Shown piece by piece: positions 1 through 9,511 of a stretch of DNA of 64,000 bases. The DNA lies in NCBI RefSeq assembly GCF_013114545.1, contig NZ_VTXI01000005.1:1-64000 (forward strand). Direction: 5' to 3'. This DNA comes from Vibrio sp. RE86. Its GTDB lineage: Bacteria > Pseudomonadota > Gammaproteobacteria > Enterobacterales > Vibrionaceae. Every line of letters starts with the position of its first letter. The first letter of the stretch is position 1. Both the position numbers and the translations under genes were made by a program. Under the pieces are notes generated by a model, which was not told the origin of the DNA, made no database searches, and was given only the letters and a program-made list of their open reading frames with translations.

Positions 1-40
1 GAAAGAGCGCGTGGAACAGCAACAATTAGCGTTGGACTAA
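1..40 (+). CDS. 3' end of an upstream gene (partial)
   Basis: An open frame from base 2 reads KERVEQQQLALD and stops at TAA 38-40. Only 12 residues are visible, so the product cannot be identified from sequence. In vibrios the ccm operon usually follows chemotaxis genes and a small DUF2802 protein, so that is a guess from gene order only. Two hairpins follow the stop and separate it from ccmA. Confidence 0.5.
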   Translation, partial: KERVEQQQLALD

Positions 41-46
41 ACAAAG

Positions 47-93
47 GCCCCCTTTTAGGGGGCTCACACAAAGCCACCTTCTTTAGAAGGTGG
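47..93 (+). terminator. tandem hairpins after the upstream gene
   Basis: Two back-to-back perfect hairpins follow the stop codon: GCCCCC/GGGGGC around TTTTA (47-63) and CCACCTTC/GAAGGTGG around TTTA (74-93). Neither has a long T tract on the plus strand, so termination efficiency is uncertain. They mark the end of the upstream transcription unit. Confidence 0.5.
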
Positions 94-255
94 TAATTTA
101 CTTTCAAATGTAACTAAATAGTGGTAGTTACTAAACTTTATGTTTGAATATTAACAGATTCTTACGTAGTTTCGTGATTCGTATAGGTCTAATTCTGTTT
201 TGCAAACATGTGGCTGTGGTAAGATACCCCCTCGAAATTTACCTAGTGATCCCAA

Positions 256-876
256 ATGTTAGAAGTATCTCAACTGACAGCCATTCGAGATGAAAGAATT
301 CTATTTGAATCCCTGTCTTTTACTATTGATTCCGGCGAGTTAGTTCAAATCGAAGGTAGAAACGGCACAGGAAAAACGACCTTACTGCGTATTGTTACTG
401 GGCTAGGCGACCGTGATCACGGTTACATCTTCTGGCGAGGCGAAAGTATCGAATCTAGCCGCGACCAATTTCATCAAGACTTACTGTTCTTAGGCCATCA
501 AACGGGTGTAAAGCGTGAACTAACCGCCTATGAGAATTTACGCTTTTATCTAAGTATCCACTCTCGTCAGGCGTTTGATAAGAACACTATTTTTGAAGCG
601 CTAACCAAAGTAGGCTTAGCGGGTAGAGAAGACGTACCGGTTGCTCAGCTATCTGCGGGTCAACAACGGCGAGTAGCTCTGGCGAGATTATGGCTCAGCG
701 ACCACAAACTTTGGATCCTTGATGAACCTTTAACTGCAATTGATAAACAGGGCGTTAAGGTCTTAGAGTCGTTGTTTTTGAAACATGCAGAAGAGGGAGG
801 CATCGTGATGCTTACAACTCACCAAGACATGTTTGCAGATAACCCAAAACTACGCAAAATCAAACTAGGTAACTGA
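256..876 (+). CDS. ccmA: CcmA, heme exporter ATP-binding subunit
   Basis: ABC ATPase of the CcmABCD complex, which releases holo-CcmE from CcmC during cytochrome c maturation; it acts at the cytoplasmic face of the inner membrane. The 206 residues are the normal length. Visible motifs are Walker [10 protein letters not shown] (about residues 34-42), signature LSAGQQRR (about 132-139), Walker B LWILDEP and the switch histidine in TTHQD. It is the first gene of ccmABCDEFGHI and lies 2 bp from ccmB. The 160-bp upstream region probably holds the promoter, but I could not assign -35/-10 boxes with confidence. Confidence 0.97.
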   Translation: MLEVSQLTAIRDERILFESLSFTIDSGELVQIEGRNGTGKTTLLRIVTGLGDRDHGYIFWRGESIESSRDQFHQDLLFLGHQTGVKRELTAYENLRFYLSIHSRQAFDKNTIFEALTKVGLAGREDVPVAQLSAGQQRRVALARLWLSDHKLWILDEPLTAIDKQGVKVLESLFLKHAEEGGIVMLTTHQDMFADNPKLRKIKLGN

Positions 877-878
877 TT

Positions 879-1547
879 ATGTTTGGCTCAATCAACAGCA
901 TCATAAGACGCGAGCTTCTCATCGCTTTTCGTCGCCAAGCGGACATTTTCAATCCACTTTGGTTTTTCATCATTGTTATCACGCTTTTCCCATTGAGTAT
1001 CGGCCCAGAACCGAACTTACTTGCTCGTATTGCTGCGGGTATTGTTTGGGTAGCGGCATTGTTATCAGCACTGCTCTCTCTTGAGCGCTTATTCAGAGAT
1101 GATTTTCAAGATGGTGCTTTGGAACAAATGATGCTTATGCCTGTCCCACTACCGGTTGTGGTTATTTCAAAAGTAATAGCACACTGGTTATTGACTGGAC
1201 TGCCTCTAATTCTGATTAGCCCTTTGTTATCAATATTGCTCTCTTTGAACTTTGATACCTGGTTAGCGGTTGTGCTTACGCTGCTTGTCGGAACGCCTAC
1301 GTTGAGCTTTATTGGTGCGATTGGTGTGGCTCTGACAGTGGGATTACAGAAAGGTGGGGTACTCTTGAGTTTGTTGGTTCTGCCGCTTTACATTCCAATT
1401 TTGATTTTTGCGACGTCTGCGATTGATGCTGCATCGCTTGGAATGGCGTATAACGGTCAACTCGCGATTTTGGGCGCCATGTTTATGGGAGCAATGACGC
1501 TAACACCTTTCGCAATTAGTGCGGCATTAAGAGTAAGTGTCAATTAG
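879..1547 (+). CDS. ccmB: CcmB, heme exporter membrane subunit
   Basis: Integral membrane partner of CcmA in the CcmABCD complex. The 222-residue protein has about six hydrophobic segments and an N-terminal basic stretch (IIRRELLIAFRRQ) typical of CcmB. The start two bases after the ccmA stop indicates translational coupling. A 91-bp gap follows, unusually long for this operon, and it contains an FNR-like box and a perfect hairpin (described separately). Confidence 0.96.
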   Translation: MFGSINSIIRRELLIAFRRQADIFNPLWFFIIVITLFPLSIGPEPNLLARIAAGIVWVAALLSALLSLERLFRDDFQDGALEQMMLMPVPLPVVVISKVIAHWLLTGLPLILISPLLSILLSLNFDTWLAVVLTLLVGTPTLSFIGAIGVALTVGLQKGGVLLSLLVLPLYIPILIFATSAIDAASLGMAYNGQLAILGAMFMGAMTLTPFAISAALRVSVN

Positions 1548-1561
1548 TTGTTTTTGATCAA
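1548..1561 (+). promoter_or_regulatory. candidate FNR/CRP-family box upstream of ccmC
   Basis: TTGTTTTTGATCAA matches the FNR consensus TTGAT-N4-ATCAA at 9 of 10 defined positions. It lies just after the ccmB stop. AT-rich -10-like sequences (TATAAA at 1581) sit about 19-21 bp downstream, near class II spacing. It could drive an internal, oxygen-responsive promoter for ccmC-I. Single-site matches of this kind occur by chance, so this is a candidate only. Confidence 0.4.
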
Positions 1562-1601
1562 GCACGATTTTTTCCCTTTATATAAATTACAAAACTAATA
1601 A

Positions 1602-1625
1602 TTATCTAACGAAAAAGTTAGATAA
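1602..1625 (+). other. perfect hairpin in the ccmB-ccmC gap
   Basis: TTATCTAAC and GTTAGATAA form a perfect 9-bp stem around GAAAAA. No T tract follows, so it is not a standard terminator. It ends 25 bp before the ccmC ATG and could be an mRNA stability or processing element separating ccmAB from the rest of the operon. Confidence 0.5.
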
Positions 1626-1650
1626 ACCTGAAGTAAGAGTGAGAACTACG

Positions 1651-2400
1651 ATGTGGAAATGGCTCCATCCCTACGCCAAGCCTGAATCTGCTTACCAGCT
1701 GAGTGGTAAGCTTTTACCATGGTTCTCTGTACTGGCGCTGTTATGTTTATCTATCGGCACAGTATGGGGATTGGCTTTTGCACCTTCTGATTATCAGCAG
1801 GGCGATAGCTTCAGAATCATTTACATCCATGTCCCGTCTGCGATTTGGTCGATGGGTGTCTACATGTCGATGGCCATTGCTGCCTTTATCGGCTTGGTAT
1901 GGCAAGTTCGACTTTCCGACATGGCCGCATCCGCAATGGCACCGATTGGGGCTGTATATACCTTTATTGCCCTATTAACAGGTGCGATCTGGGGTAAGCC
2001 TATGTGGGGCACATGGTGGGTTTGGGATGCTCGTCTGACATCTGAACTCATTCTTCTCTTCCTCTACCTTGGTGTGATTGCTTTGTATCACGCTTTTGAT
2101 GACCAAAAAACAGCTGCTAAAGCTGCCGGCATTTTGGCTATCGTAGGTGTCGTTAACCTACCGATCATTCACTTCTCAGTTGAATGGTGGAATACGCTTC
2201 ACCAAGGTGCGACCATCACGAAATTTGAGCAGCCATCGATCTCAAACGATATGCTTTGGCCTCTACTTCTTAATATTTTTGGTTTTGCTTTCTTCTTTGG
2301 CGCACTTACTATGATTCGTTTCCGTAACGAGATCATCAACAAAGAGAGCCACCGCCCTTGGGTGATGAAGTTAGCGGCAGAAAAAACTCAGAGAGGGTAA
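1651..2400 (+). CDS. ccmC: CcmC, heme handling protein
   Basis: Inner-membrane heme handling protein that attaches heme to CcmE. It carries the tryptophan-rich WWD motif (GTWWVWDARLTSE, about residues 114-126) and two conserved flanking histidines (IIYIHVPSA and LPIIHFSVEWW). Six membrane segments are expected. I chose ATG 1651 (MWKWLHPYAK), which matches E. coli CcmC (MWKTLHQLA); an in-frame GTG at 1639 would add four residues and is less likely. Length is 249 residues. Confidence 0.96.
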   Translation: MWKWLHPYAKPESAYQLSGKLLPWFSVLALLCLSIGTVWGLAFAPSDYQQGDSFRIIYIHVPSAIWSMGVYMSMAIAAFIGLVWQVRLSDMAASAMAPIGAVYTFIALLTGAIWGKPMWGTWWVWDARLTSELILLFLYLGVIALYHAFDDQKTAAKAAGILAIVGVVNLPIIHFSVEWWNTLHQGATITKFEQPSISNDMLWPLLLNIFGFAFFFGALTMIRFRNEIINKESHRPWVMKLAAEKTQRG

Positions 2401-2406
2401 TTTACG

Positions 2407-2613
2407 ATGCATTTTGATTCTTTGAGCGACTTTTTTGCTATGGGCGGATACGCAGGATATGTGTGGGCAGCTTTTGGCATTACTTTTGGCGTTATGTTTG
2501 TTTTATTGATTGCCAGTGTACGACGTGGTCGTAGTCTTCTAAATGAAGTTCAGGCAAAGGCTGATAGACAAGCACGAATTGACGCGGCGAAAAATTTGGA
2601 GAACACACTATGA
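2407..2613 (+). CDS. ccmD: CcmD, heme exporter small subunit
   Basis: Small membrane protein that stabilises CcmABC-CcmE interactions. The 68 residues have one hydrophobic helix (about 17-36) after the [12 protein letters not shown] motif typical of CcmD, and a charged cytoplasmic tail. It starts 6 bp after ccmC and its stop overlaps the ccmE start by 4 bp (ATGA). Confidence 0.95.
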   Translation: MHFDSLSDFFAMGGYAGYVWAAFGITFGVMFVLLIASVRRGRSLLNEVQAKADRQARIDAAKNLENTL

Positions 2614-3095
2614 ACCCAAGACGTAAAAAAAGGCTCGGCATTGTTCTTGCGATCTTCATTGGTATCAGTACCACAGTTGGTCTCATGCTGTACGCTTTAA
2701 ACCAGAATATGGACTTATTCTACACACCGACAGAAATTGTGAACGGTAAACCTGACGGTACTAAACCTGAAGTAGGCCAACGTTTACGAATTGGCGGTAT
2801 GGTCGTTGTAGGTTCTGTTAAACGTGATGTTGAGTCTCTGCGTGTATCTTTTGACCTTCATGATGTTGGTCCTAAAGTGACGATCGTTTATGACGGCATT
2901 CTTCCCGATCTTTTCCGTGAGGGGCAGGGGATCGTTGCTCAAGGTGTGCTGCTTGATGCAACCACCATTGAGGCTTTTGAAGTGTTAGCGAAACACGATG
3001 AAGAGTATATGCCACCTGAAATCGCTGAAGCGATGAAAAAGACGCATGAGCCTCTTCAATATACTGAACAACAAAAACAAGGAAGCGATCAATGA
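2610..3095 (+). CDS. ccmE: CcmE, periplasmic heme chaperone
   Basis: Membrane-anchored periplasmic chaperone that carries heme from CcmC to CcmF/H. It has a basic N-terminus and one anchor helix (about 9-30), then an OB-fold. The covalent heme ligand is the histidine of AKHDEEY (H129, with Y133), matching the HxxxY signature. Length of 161 residues is normal. It overlaps ccmD and ccmF by 4 bp on each side. Confidence 0.97.
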   Translation: MNPRRKKRLGIVLAIFIGISTTVGLMLYALNQNMDLFYTPTEIVNGKPDGTKPEVGQRLRIGGMVVVGSVKRDVESLRVSFDLHDVGPKVTIVYDGILPDLFREGQGIVAQGVLLDATTIEAFEVLAKHDEEYMPPEIAEAMKKTHEPLQYTEQQKQGSDQ

Positions 3096-5050
3096 TTGCT
3101 GAAATTGGCCACTTTGCACTGATTATCTCTTTGGCATTAGCAGTATTGCTAAGTATCTTGCCATTGGTTGGTGCATCAAAAAACAATACATTACTGATGA
3201 ACAGCGCAAGACCTCTGTCTTGGGGCATGTTCTTACTTCTTTCCATCTCATTTGCTATTTTACTTTGGGCGTTCTATACCAACGACTTTACCCTCAACTA
3301 TGTAGCAAATAACTCCAACAGCCAACTACCGTGGTATTACCGTTTAACGGCGGTTTGGGGAGCACACGAAGGCTCATTGTTGCTTTGGGTATTGATACAA
3401 GCAGCGTGGACAGTGGCTGTTGCAACGTTTAGTCGTGGTATGCCACAAGAGTCTGTTGCTCGAGTATTGGCGGTAATGGGTATGATCACAGTGGGTTTCT
3501 TACTGTTTATCATCCTAACGTCAAACCCATTCCTACGTACGTTGCCTTTCTTCCCAGTTGATGGTCGTGACTTAAACCCACTTCTGCAAGACCCGGGTCT
3601 TATTATTCACCCGCCAATGTTGTACATGGGCTACGTAGGCTTCTCGGTTGCTTTCTCTTTCGCGATTGCATCACTAATGACAGGTCGTCTTGATACAGCG
3701 TGGGCACGTTGGTCTCGCCCTTGGACGACTGCAGCATGGCTATTCCTAACGCTGGGTATCGCGCTAGGCTCTTGGTGGGCATACTACGAACTTGGCTGGG
3801 GTGGCTGGTGGTTCTGGGATCCAGTAGAAAACGCATCATTCATGCCTTGGCTTGCAGGTACCGCCCTAATGCACTCTTTAGCAGTGACAGAGAAACGCGG
3901 TACGTTTAAAGCTTGGACAGTTCTACTCGCAATTTCGGCATTCTCATTAAGCTTACTGGGTACCTTCCTTGTTCGCTCAGGTATCCTAGTTTCGGTACAC
4001 GCGTTCGCGTCGGATCCGTCTCGAGGTATGTTTATCCTTGGATTTTTGGTCTTTGTCATTGGCGGTTCGTTATTACTGTTTGCCGTTAAAGGCGCTTCAG
4101 TACGTGTTCGTGGTAACTTCGACCTAGTGTCACGCGAAAATGCATTGTTAGCTAACAATGTTCTCCTAATTGCTGCACTGGTTGTTGTGCTCGTAGGTAC
4201 CTTATTACCACTCGTTCACAAGCAAATCGGACTTGGCTCTGTGTCTATCGGTGCGCCATTCTTCGATATGCTGTTTGCGTGGTTGATGATTCCGTTCTCA
4301 TTCCTATTAGGTATTGGTCCACTTGTTCGTTGGAAGCGTGATGACCTATCTAGTTTGAAGAAACCGATGCTTATCTCTGGCATTGCATCATTGGTATTGG
4401 CATTTGTCTTTACAACAATCTTCTCAGACTTTTTCCTAACTATGGCTTACATCGGTTGGGTAATGGCATTGTGGATTATCTTCATGCACGGTTTTGAATT
4501 GTACCAGCGTGCGACTCACCGCCACCCATTTATGGAAGGTGTGAAGAAACTTCAACGTAGCCATTGGGCGATGATGATGGGTCACATTGGTTTAGCGGTT
4601 TCCGTTATTGGTATCGCTATGGTGCAAAACTACAGCATCGAGCGTGACGTACGTTTAGCACCGGGTGAGCATTTCCAAATTCAAGGTTACGATTTCTACT
4701 TTGAGGGGCTACGCGACAAAGATGGCCCGAACTATGATGGTTACATTGCTGATTTTGAAATCACACATGACGGCAAATACATCAACACACTTCATGCTGA
4801 GAAACGTTTCTACACAACAGCTCGTTCAATGATGACAGAAGCGGCGATTGATCGCGGCTTTACGCGTGACCTTTACATTGCAATGGGCGAACGTCTAGAC
4901 GACGACAAATCGTGGGCTGTACGTATCTACTACAAACCATTTGTGCGTTGGATCTGGGCGGGCTCTCTATTAATGGCTCTAGGTGGTGCAATCGCGATCA
5001 GCGATAAACGTTACCGCTTTAGAAAGAGTGCGAAGAAGCAGGAGGCATGA
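3092..5050 (+). CDS. ccmF: CcmF, heme lyase subunit
   Basis: Large inner-membrane component of the heme lyase that joins heme to apocytochrome c at CXXCH. The 652-residue protein has many membrane segments, the WWD motif ([15 protein letters not shown], about 234-248) and conserved periplasmic histidines (for example WGAHEGS and [10 protein letters not shown]). The C-terminal periplasmic domain (about 510-620) and final helix are intact. It overlaps ccmE and abuts ccmG. Confidence 0.97.
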   Translation: MIAEIGHFALIISLALAVLLSILPLVGASKNNTLLMNSARPLSWGMFLLLSISFAILLWAFYTNDFTLNYVANNSNSQLPWYYRLTAVWGAHEGSLLLWVLIQAAWTVAVATFSRGMPQESVARVLAVMGMITVGFLLFIILTSNPFLRTLPFFPVDGRDLNPLLQDPGLIIHPPMLYMGYVGFSVAFSFAIASLMTGRLDTAWARWSRPWTTAAWLFLTLGIALGSWWAYYELGWGGWWFWDPVENASFMPWLAGTALMHSLAVTEKRGTFKAWTVLLAISAFSLSLLGTFLVRSGILVSVHAFASDPSRGMFILGFLVFVIGGSLLLFAVKGASVRVRGNFDLVSRENALLANNVLLIAALVVVLVGTLLPLVHKQIGLGSVSIGAPFFDMLFAWLMIPFSFLLGIGPLVRWKRDDLSSLKKPMLISGIASLVLAFVFTTIFSDFFLTMAYIGWVMALWIIFMHGFELYQRATHRHPFMEGVKKLQRSHWAMMMGHIGLAVSVIGIAMVQNYSIERDVRLAPGEHFQIQGYDFYFEGLRDKDGPNYDGYIADFEITHDGKYINTLHAEKRFYTTARSMMTEAAIDRGFTRDLYIAMGERLDDDKSWAVRIYYKPFVRWIWAGSLLMALGGAIAISDKRYRFRKSAKKQEA

Positions 5051-5604
5051 TGAATAAGAAGTTTCTGTTTATTCCATTAGTGGCATTTTTAGGCTTGGTA
5101 GCGGTATTTGCTACCCAGCTTATCCGCAACCAACATGGTGATGATCCGACTAAGCTCGAATCTGTTCTCGTTGGTAAAGAAGTGCCTCAGTTTCGCTTAG
5201 AAGATCTTGCCGAACCGGGCAAGCTGTATGACCAAGCCGTCTTTAAAGGTGAACCTTTACTGCTAAATGTCTGGGCAACCTGGTGTCCGACTTGTTATGC
5301 AGAGCATCAATATTTAAATGAACTTGCCTCACAAGGGGTGAAGATCATTGGTATGAACTACAAAGATGATCGTGAAAAAGCGGTGGGCTGGCTAAACGAT
5401 TTGGGTAACCCATACTTAATCAGCTTGTTTGATGGCAACGGCATGCTTGGTCTCGATCTTGGCGTATACGGTGCACCAGAGACGTTCCTTATCGATGCAA
5501 ATGGTGTGATTCGTTATCGTCATGTCGGTGATGTGAACACTCGCAACTGGAACGAAAAACTCAAGCCAATGTATGAAGGTTTGATTGAGGAGGCGAAGCA
5601 ATGA
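5050..5604 (+). CDS. ccmG: CcmG/DsbE, thioredoxin-like protein
   Basis: Membrane-tethered periplasmic thioredoxin that reduces apocytochrome or CcmH cysteines. An N-terminal signal anchor (FLFIPLVAFLGLVAVFA) is followed by a thioredoxin fold with active site WATWCPTC, the WCxxC of this family, and a cis-proline region at YGAPETF. Two adjacent ATGs (5047, 5050) are possible; 5050 has better spacing from GGAGG at 5041-5045. About 184 residues. Confidence 0.96.
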   Translation: MNKKFLFIPLVAFLGLVAVFATQLIRNQHGDDPTKLESVLVGKEVPQFRLEDLAEPGKLYDQAVFKGEPLLLNVWATWCPTCYAEHQYLNELASQGVKIIGMNYKDDREKAVGWLNDLGNPYLISLFDGNGMLGLDLGVYGAPETFLIDANGVIRYRHVGDVNTRNWNEKLKPMYEGLIEEAKQ

Positions 5605-6086
5605 AAAAGTGGATATTAGCCCTAGTCGCATGCTTAACCTTCTCAATGACCGCGTTTGCTACCATTGAAATTTATGAGTTTGACAACCTAGAGCAAGAGC
5701 ATCAGTTCAAAGAGTTGGGTAACACTCTGCGTTGTCCTAAGTGTCAAAACAATACTATCGCAGATTCTAACGCTGAACTTGCCGTTGATCTCCGCCACAA
5801 AGTGTACGAGATGACAAAAGAGGGCAAGTCGAAGCAAGAGATCGTTGACTACATGATTGCTCGCTATGGCAACTTTGTAACTTACAACCCACCGTTTACG
5901 CTAGCGACGTCAATTCTATGGGTAGGCCCAATTGCGGTCGTCCTGTTTGGTTTTGGCTTTATTGTTGTTCGCAGCCGCAAGTCGAAAGCAACTGTGAAGC
6001 AAGACACAAAGGGTTGGGACTCAGGTAAAGAAGCCCGTCTCAAAGCGCTTCTCGATGAAGAAAAGAATGATGGAGACAAGCAGTAA
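5601..6086 (+). CDS. ccmH: CcmH, cytochrome c maturation thiol-reductase subunit
   Basis: Membrane-bound periplasmic protein with redox motif LRCPKCQN (about residues 43-50), which interacts with apocytochrome c and CcmG. It has a cleavable signal (ILALVACLTFSMTAFA), a three-helix domain, then a membrane helix (about 101-123) and a short cytoplasmic tail. This is the short form of 161 residues; the TPR part of E. coli CcmH is the separate ccmI gene downstream. Confidence 0.96.
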   Translation: MKKWILALVACLTFSMTAFATIEIYEFDNLEQEHQFKELGNTLRCPKCQNNTIADSNAELAVDLRHKVYEMTKEGKSKQEIVDYMIARYGNFVTYNPPFTLATSILWVGPIAVVLFGFGFIVVRSRKSKATVKQDTKGWDSGKEARLKALLDEEKNDGDKQ

Positions 6087-7303
6087 TGACACTATTTTGG
6101 ATAGCCTCAGTCATTCTTATTGCGATGAGTGTTGTACTTATCGCACTACCGTTTATCAAAAAGAAATCGAACATCGATGCGGAACTGCGCGATGAGCTGA
6201 ACAAAGCCTTCTATAAGGATCGTCTTGCTGAGTTAGAAGAAGAAACGGATGAAGGTTTGGTTGAGAACCAACAAGACTTGATCGATGACTTGAAACAGTC
6301 TCTGCTTGATGACATTCCTCAAGATACTGCGACTCAGGCAGAAACTAAAATGTCAGCCCTAGCAGTAATTGTACCGTCTGCGATTTTGGTTGTTGTGCTC
6401 TCTTATGGCCTCTACTTCAAGTTTGGCGCTTCAGAAGATGTTCAGCAGTGGCAAGAAGTTAGTGCTAACTTACCTGCACTTTCTAAAAAGCTGATGTCTC
6501 CGCAAGGTGAAGAACTGAGTGAAGACGAGATGAAAGACCTTACGCTAGCATTGCGTACTCGCCTTCATTATCAACCAGAGGATTCAACAGGCTGGTTATT
6601 GCTTGGAAGAATTGCATTGGCCAACCGTGATGTAGACACATCGATTGGTGCGATGAAAAAAGCCTACAAGCTAGAGTCAGATAATCCTGATGTTATGCTG
6701 GGTTATGCTCAAGCGTTGATGTTGTCTCAAGATGATGTTGACCAAGACAAAGCACGTCGCCTTCTGGGTCAGCTTGTCCAACAAGATTACGTTGATCTAC
6801 GTGTGTTCTCATTGCTAGCGTTTGATGCTTACGAGCGTAAAGATTATCCAGCAGCAGTGCGTTACTGGAGCATCATGCAACAAATGATTGGTCCAAGCGA
6901 TTCTCGCTACGAAATGCTATCAAGAAGCATCGACAATGCGAAGAAACAGATGGGTCAACAGGTTGGTACTGGTCAGTCAGTGTCAGTCACTATTAAACTT
7001 AGTGAACAGGTGCAAGCAGACCCTAATGCTGCATTGATCGTGTCTGTCCACTCAGCAGACGGTTCACCAATGCCGGTTGCAGCTGCTCGTTACCCACTTG
7101 GCTCATTCCCTCGTACGGTAGTTCTTGATGATGGCAACAGCATGTTGCAAGAGCGCAAACTATCTTCTCTAGAAGCATTGATGGTTCGTGTTCGCATTGA
7201 TAGTGACGGAAACGTTGCAACTAAGGATGGGGACTGGTTTGGTGAGAGCGAAGCCGTTAAAATGGGCGAACCAGTTGAAGTTATGATTGATAGTCAGTAT
7301 TAA
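6086..7303 (+). CDS. ccmI: CcmI, apocytochrome c chaperone (TPR)
   Basis: Last gene of the ccm operon. It has an N-terminal membrane segment, a cytoplasmic charged loop (DKRLAELEEE-like; here FYKDRLAELEEETDEG), a second helix at about 90-108, then TPR-like repeats (about 155-290) and a C-terminal beta-rich periplasmic domain. CcmI binds the C-terminal helix of apocytochrome c and presents it to CcmFH. The start overlaps the ccmH stop by one base. Length is 405 residues. Confidence 0.94.
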   Translation: MTLFWIASVILIAMSVVLIALPFIKKKSNIDAELRDELNKAFYKDRLAELEEETDEGLVENQQDLIDDLKQSLLDDIPQDTATQAETKMSALAVIVPSAILVVVLSYGLYFKFGASEDVQQWQEVSANLPALSKKLMSPQGEELSEDEMKDLTLALRTRLHYQPEDSTGWLLLGRIALANRDVDTSIGAMKKAYKLESDNPDVMLGYAQALMLSQDDVDQDKARRLLGQLVQQDYVDLRVFSLLAFDAYERKDYPAAVRYWSIMQQMIGPSDSRYEMLSRSIDNAKKQMGQQVGTGQSVSVTIKLSEQVQADPNAALIVSVHSADGSPMPVAAARYPLGSFPRTVVLDDGNSMLQERKLSSLEALMVRVRIDSDGNVATKDGDWFGESEAVKMGEPVEVMIDSQY

Positions 7304-7329
7304 TAGTTACTGTGTATGAATCGACAAAG

Positions 7330-7353
7330 GCCGGTGTAAACACCGGCTTTTTT
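7330..7353 (+). terminator. terminator of the ccm operon
   Basis: GCCGGTG/CACCGGC stem around TAAA, followed by TTTTTT. It lies 27 bp after the ccmI stop and just before mlaA. Confidence 0.9.
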
Positions 7354-7368
7354 ATGGAAATTATAATA

Positions 7369-8127
7369 ATGAAAAAGCTCAAACCACAGTATTGGGGACT
7401 TATATTCTCAGCGCTGTTGTTGACAGGGTGTGCGTCAGCGCCCGAGGAAGAGATTGTTGTAGACGATTCGCAAGTCTACGATCCATTTGAGAGTTTTAAC
7501 CGCTCGATGTGGACCATCAATTATGACTACTTAGACCCTTATCTGGTTAAACCGGTCTCTTTGGCTTACGTCAACTACGTTCCTGTGCCTGTGCGCAGCG
7601 GTATTAGTAACTTCTTGGGCAACTTGGATGAACCATCCAGTATGGTCAACAATTTGATCATGGGCAACGGAGGTAAAGCGCTAGACCACTTTAATCGTTT
7701 TTGGATCAACACCACTATCGGCTTAGGTGGTTTGATTGATGTAGCTTCAGAGGCGGGTATTACTGATCACGATGAAAAAGCGTTTGGTGATGCGATTGGT
7801 CATTATGGGGTAGGCAATGGGCCTTATGTGATGGTTCCTGCTTATGGCCCTTGGACAGTGCGAGAAACAGCTGATTTTGTTGATGGTATGTACGTACCAC
7901 TTTCATTCCTAAACTTTTGGGCAGGCCTAGGCAAATGGGCGCTGGAAGGATTAGAAAGTAGGGCGCTCCTTGCTCAGCAAGAGTCACTATTGGAAGGCTC
8001 ACCGGATCCTTATGCATTAGTGCGTGATGTGTATATTCAACGCCAAGACTTCAATGCAGAAATCGAAACAGAAGACTACGATGCGGATGAAGAAGCTTAT
8101 TTAGATGAGTATCTAGAAGACTTTTAA
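7369..8127 (+). CDS. mlaA: MlaA (VacJ), outer-membrane phospholipid-removal lipoprotein
   Basis: Outer-membrane lipoprotein that extracts mislocalised phospholipid from the outer leaflet for the Mla retrograde pathway. Signal peptide and lipobox LLLTGC place the lipidated cysteine at residue 21. The mature protein carries VacJ signatures (DPFESFNRSMW, GNLDEPSSMVNNL, FGDAIGHYGVGNGPY). I chose ATG 7369 because the longer frame from 7312 reads through the upstream terminator hairpin. The acidic C-terminus (DYDADEEAYLDEYLEDF) is common in this family. 252 residues. Confidence 0.95.
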   Translation: MKKLKPQYWGLIFSALLLTGCASAPEEEIVVDDSQVYDPFESFNRSMWTINYDYLDPYLVKPVSLAYVNYVPVPVRSGISNFLGNLDEPSSMVNNLIMGNGGKALDHFNRFWINTTIGLGGLIDVASEAGITDHDEKAFGDAIGHYGVGNGPYVMVPAYGPWTVRETADFVDGMYVPLSFLNFWAGLGKWALEGLESRALLAQQESLLEGSPDPYALVRDVYIQRQDFNAEIETEDYDADEEAYLDEYLEDF

Positions 8128-8144
8128 TCTCTAGTGACTCCATA

Positions 8145-8180
8145 AAATAAAGGCTTGGTATCGATACCAAGCCTTTATTA
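8145..8180. terminator. bidirectional terminator between mlaA and fadL
   Basis: An almost perfect palindrome, AAATAAAGGCTTGGTA/TACCAAGCCTTTATT around TCGA, between convergent genes. A/T tracts on both sides suit termination of both. Confidence 0.88.
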
Positions 8181-8201
8181 TTTGTAGCTATTTTAAAGCT
8201 A

Positions 8202-9494
8202 TTAGAACGTGTAGTTCGCCTGAACACCGATTAGCCAAATGCTACCAGTGACTTCACCTTCAAATGCGCCGCCAAACGTGTCCCCAGCACCGAAGCCTGG
8301 ATCTGTTTCGTACATTTTTGCATCTTTAGCAAAGATATAAGTAAAGCCAGCGTCAAAGTTAAGTTGCTCTGACCATTGGTAGCCAGCACCTAAACTTAGC
8401 CATAGACGGTCTGTTTCTGGAATCGTCGCAGTACGATGCTCTTCACTTACTGCAGATTCATCATAAGCAATACCAGTGCGTAGAACCAGTTTAGAATCAA
8501 CTTGGAAAGTTGCGCCTAATGCATAGCGCATATTGTCTTCCCAGTTTTCTTCTTTGATAAGAACTGGGTCAGCACGGTCTGATAGATTTGCTTCTAGCTT
8601 TTCGAATGAACTCCAGTCAGTCCAGTTAATGCTAGCGTGAATAGCTAGCTTATCATTTAGCTGATGGAAGCTTGCCAATTCAGCGGTGGCAGGTAGCGCT
8701 AGGTTCATTGAGCCAGGGATTTTGCTTGTTGGCTGGCCTAAAAGGAAACCGTGGCCATTTGCAGTACCTTCGAGTTTAAGATCTACTTCTGACTTATAAG
8801 TAAAACCAATACGGTTATTGTCGTTGATTTGCCACGCTGTACCAACTTGCCAAGCCCAAGCTGTATCTTCACCTTCCATATATTTAAGGGTATCGCCTTT
8901 AGATACGCCGAGGAGTACTACATCTCTAGATGATACGGCCCCAAAACTGCCTTCAGCATCAATATAACGAACTCCGCCGCCAATGCTTACAGACTCAGTC
9001 AGTTGGTAAGCAGCATTTAGATTTGCTTCTACAGAGTAAACACTTGCTTCGTTACCGTGGTTAGCACCGCCGAACTCTTGCCCAAGAGATGTCTCCATAC
9101 CGTAGTTAGTGCCAAGCGCGAATCCAAGTGCGAATTTATCGTTGTACTTATGCGAAATGTATAGGTTTGGAATCACAGCATCGTGCGCGAAGTCTTTTGA
9201 GCCTGTCGCAGTCGCAACTGGCGTATTAGGGTAGCTATTACCTTCAAGGTCAACATTAGGGTCAACATAGATAGCACCAACAGAAATCTGTGTACCTTCT
9301 AGGTAAGTCAGCATTGCTGGGTTACGCCATTGCGCACTTGCATTGTCAGCCATCGCTGCTTCACCAGCGTAAGCTCGGCCTAGACCTGTTGCTGAGTATT
9401 CTGCTAGTTGAAAGCCTGCTGCTGTAACGGTTGTTGAAGTTGCCAGAAGGCTGCCTGCCACTGCGAGTGAAAGGAGAGTCTTATTTGTTTTCAT
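8202..9494 (-). CDS. fadL: FadL-family outer-membrane transport protein (paralogue 1)
   Basis: Outer-membrane beta-barrel of the FadL family, which takes up long-chain fatty acids or other hydrophobic substrates. The signal peptide (to about TTVTA/AGFQ) is followed by the family N-terminus AGFQLAEYSATGLGRAYAGE and the NPA motif (RNPAMLTYL) of the hatch domain. The C-terminus ends in NYTF, a normal aromatic barrel end. Length 430. A second paralogue lies immediately upstream; the pair may differ in substrate, which sequence alone cannot show. Each gene has its own terminator. Confidence 0.92.
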   Translation of the reverse strand: MKTNKTLLSLAVAGSLLATSTTVTAAGFQLAEYSATGLGRAYAGEAAMADNASAQWRNPAMLTYLEGTQISVGAIYVDPNVDLEGNSYPNTPVATATGSKDFAHDAVIPNLYISHKYNDKFALGFALGTNYGMETSLGQEFGGANHGNEASVYSVEANLNAAYQLTESVSIGGGVRYIDAEGSFGAVSSRDVVLLGVSKGDTLKYMEGEDTAWAWQVGTAWQINDNNRIGFTYKSEVDLKLEGTANGHGFLLGQPTSKIPGSMNLALPATAELASFHQLNDKLAIHASINWTDWSSFEKLEANLSDRADPVLIKEENWEDNMRYALGATFQVDSKLVLRTGIAYDESAVSEEHRTATIPETDRLWLSLGAGYQWSEQLNFDAGFTYIFAKDAKMYETDPGFGAGDTFGGAFEGEVTGSIWLIGVQANYTF

Positions 9495-9511
9495 TGTAAT
9501 GTTCGCTGAGA

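Noticed and set aside
3784..4158. 124-residue antisense frame in ccmF and similar overlapping frames elsewhere
   Set aside because: Shadow of strongly coding ccmF; no RBS, family or independent promoter.
7312..7368. 19-residue N-terminal extension of MlaA
   Set aside because: It reads through the ccm terminator hairpin and would bury the signal peptide; ATG 7369 gives a standard lipoprotein signal.
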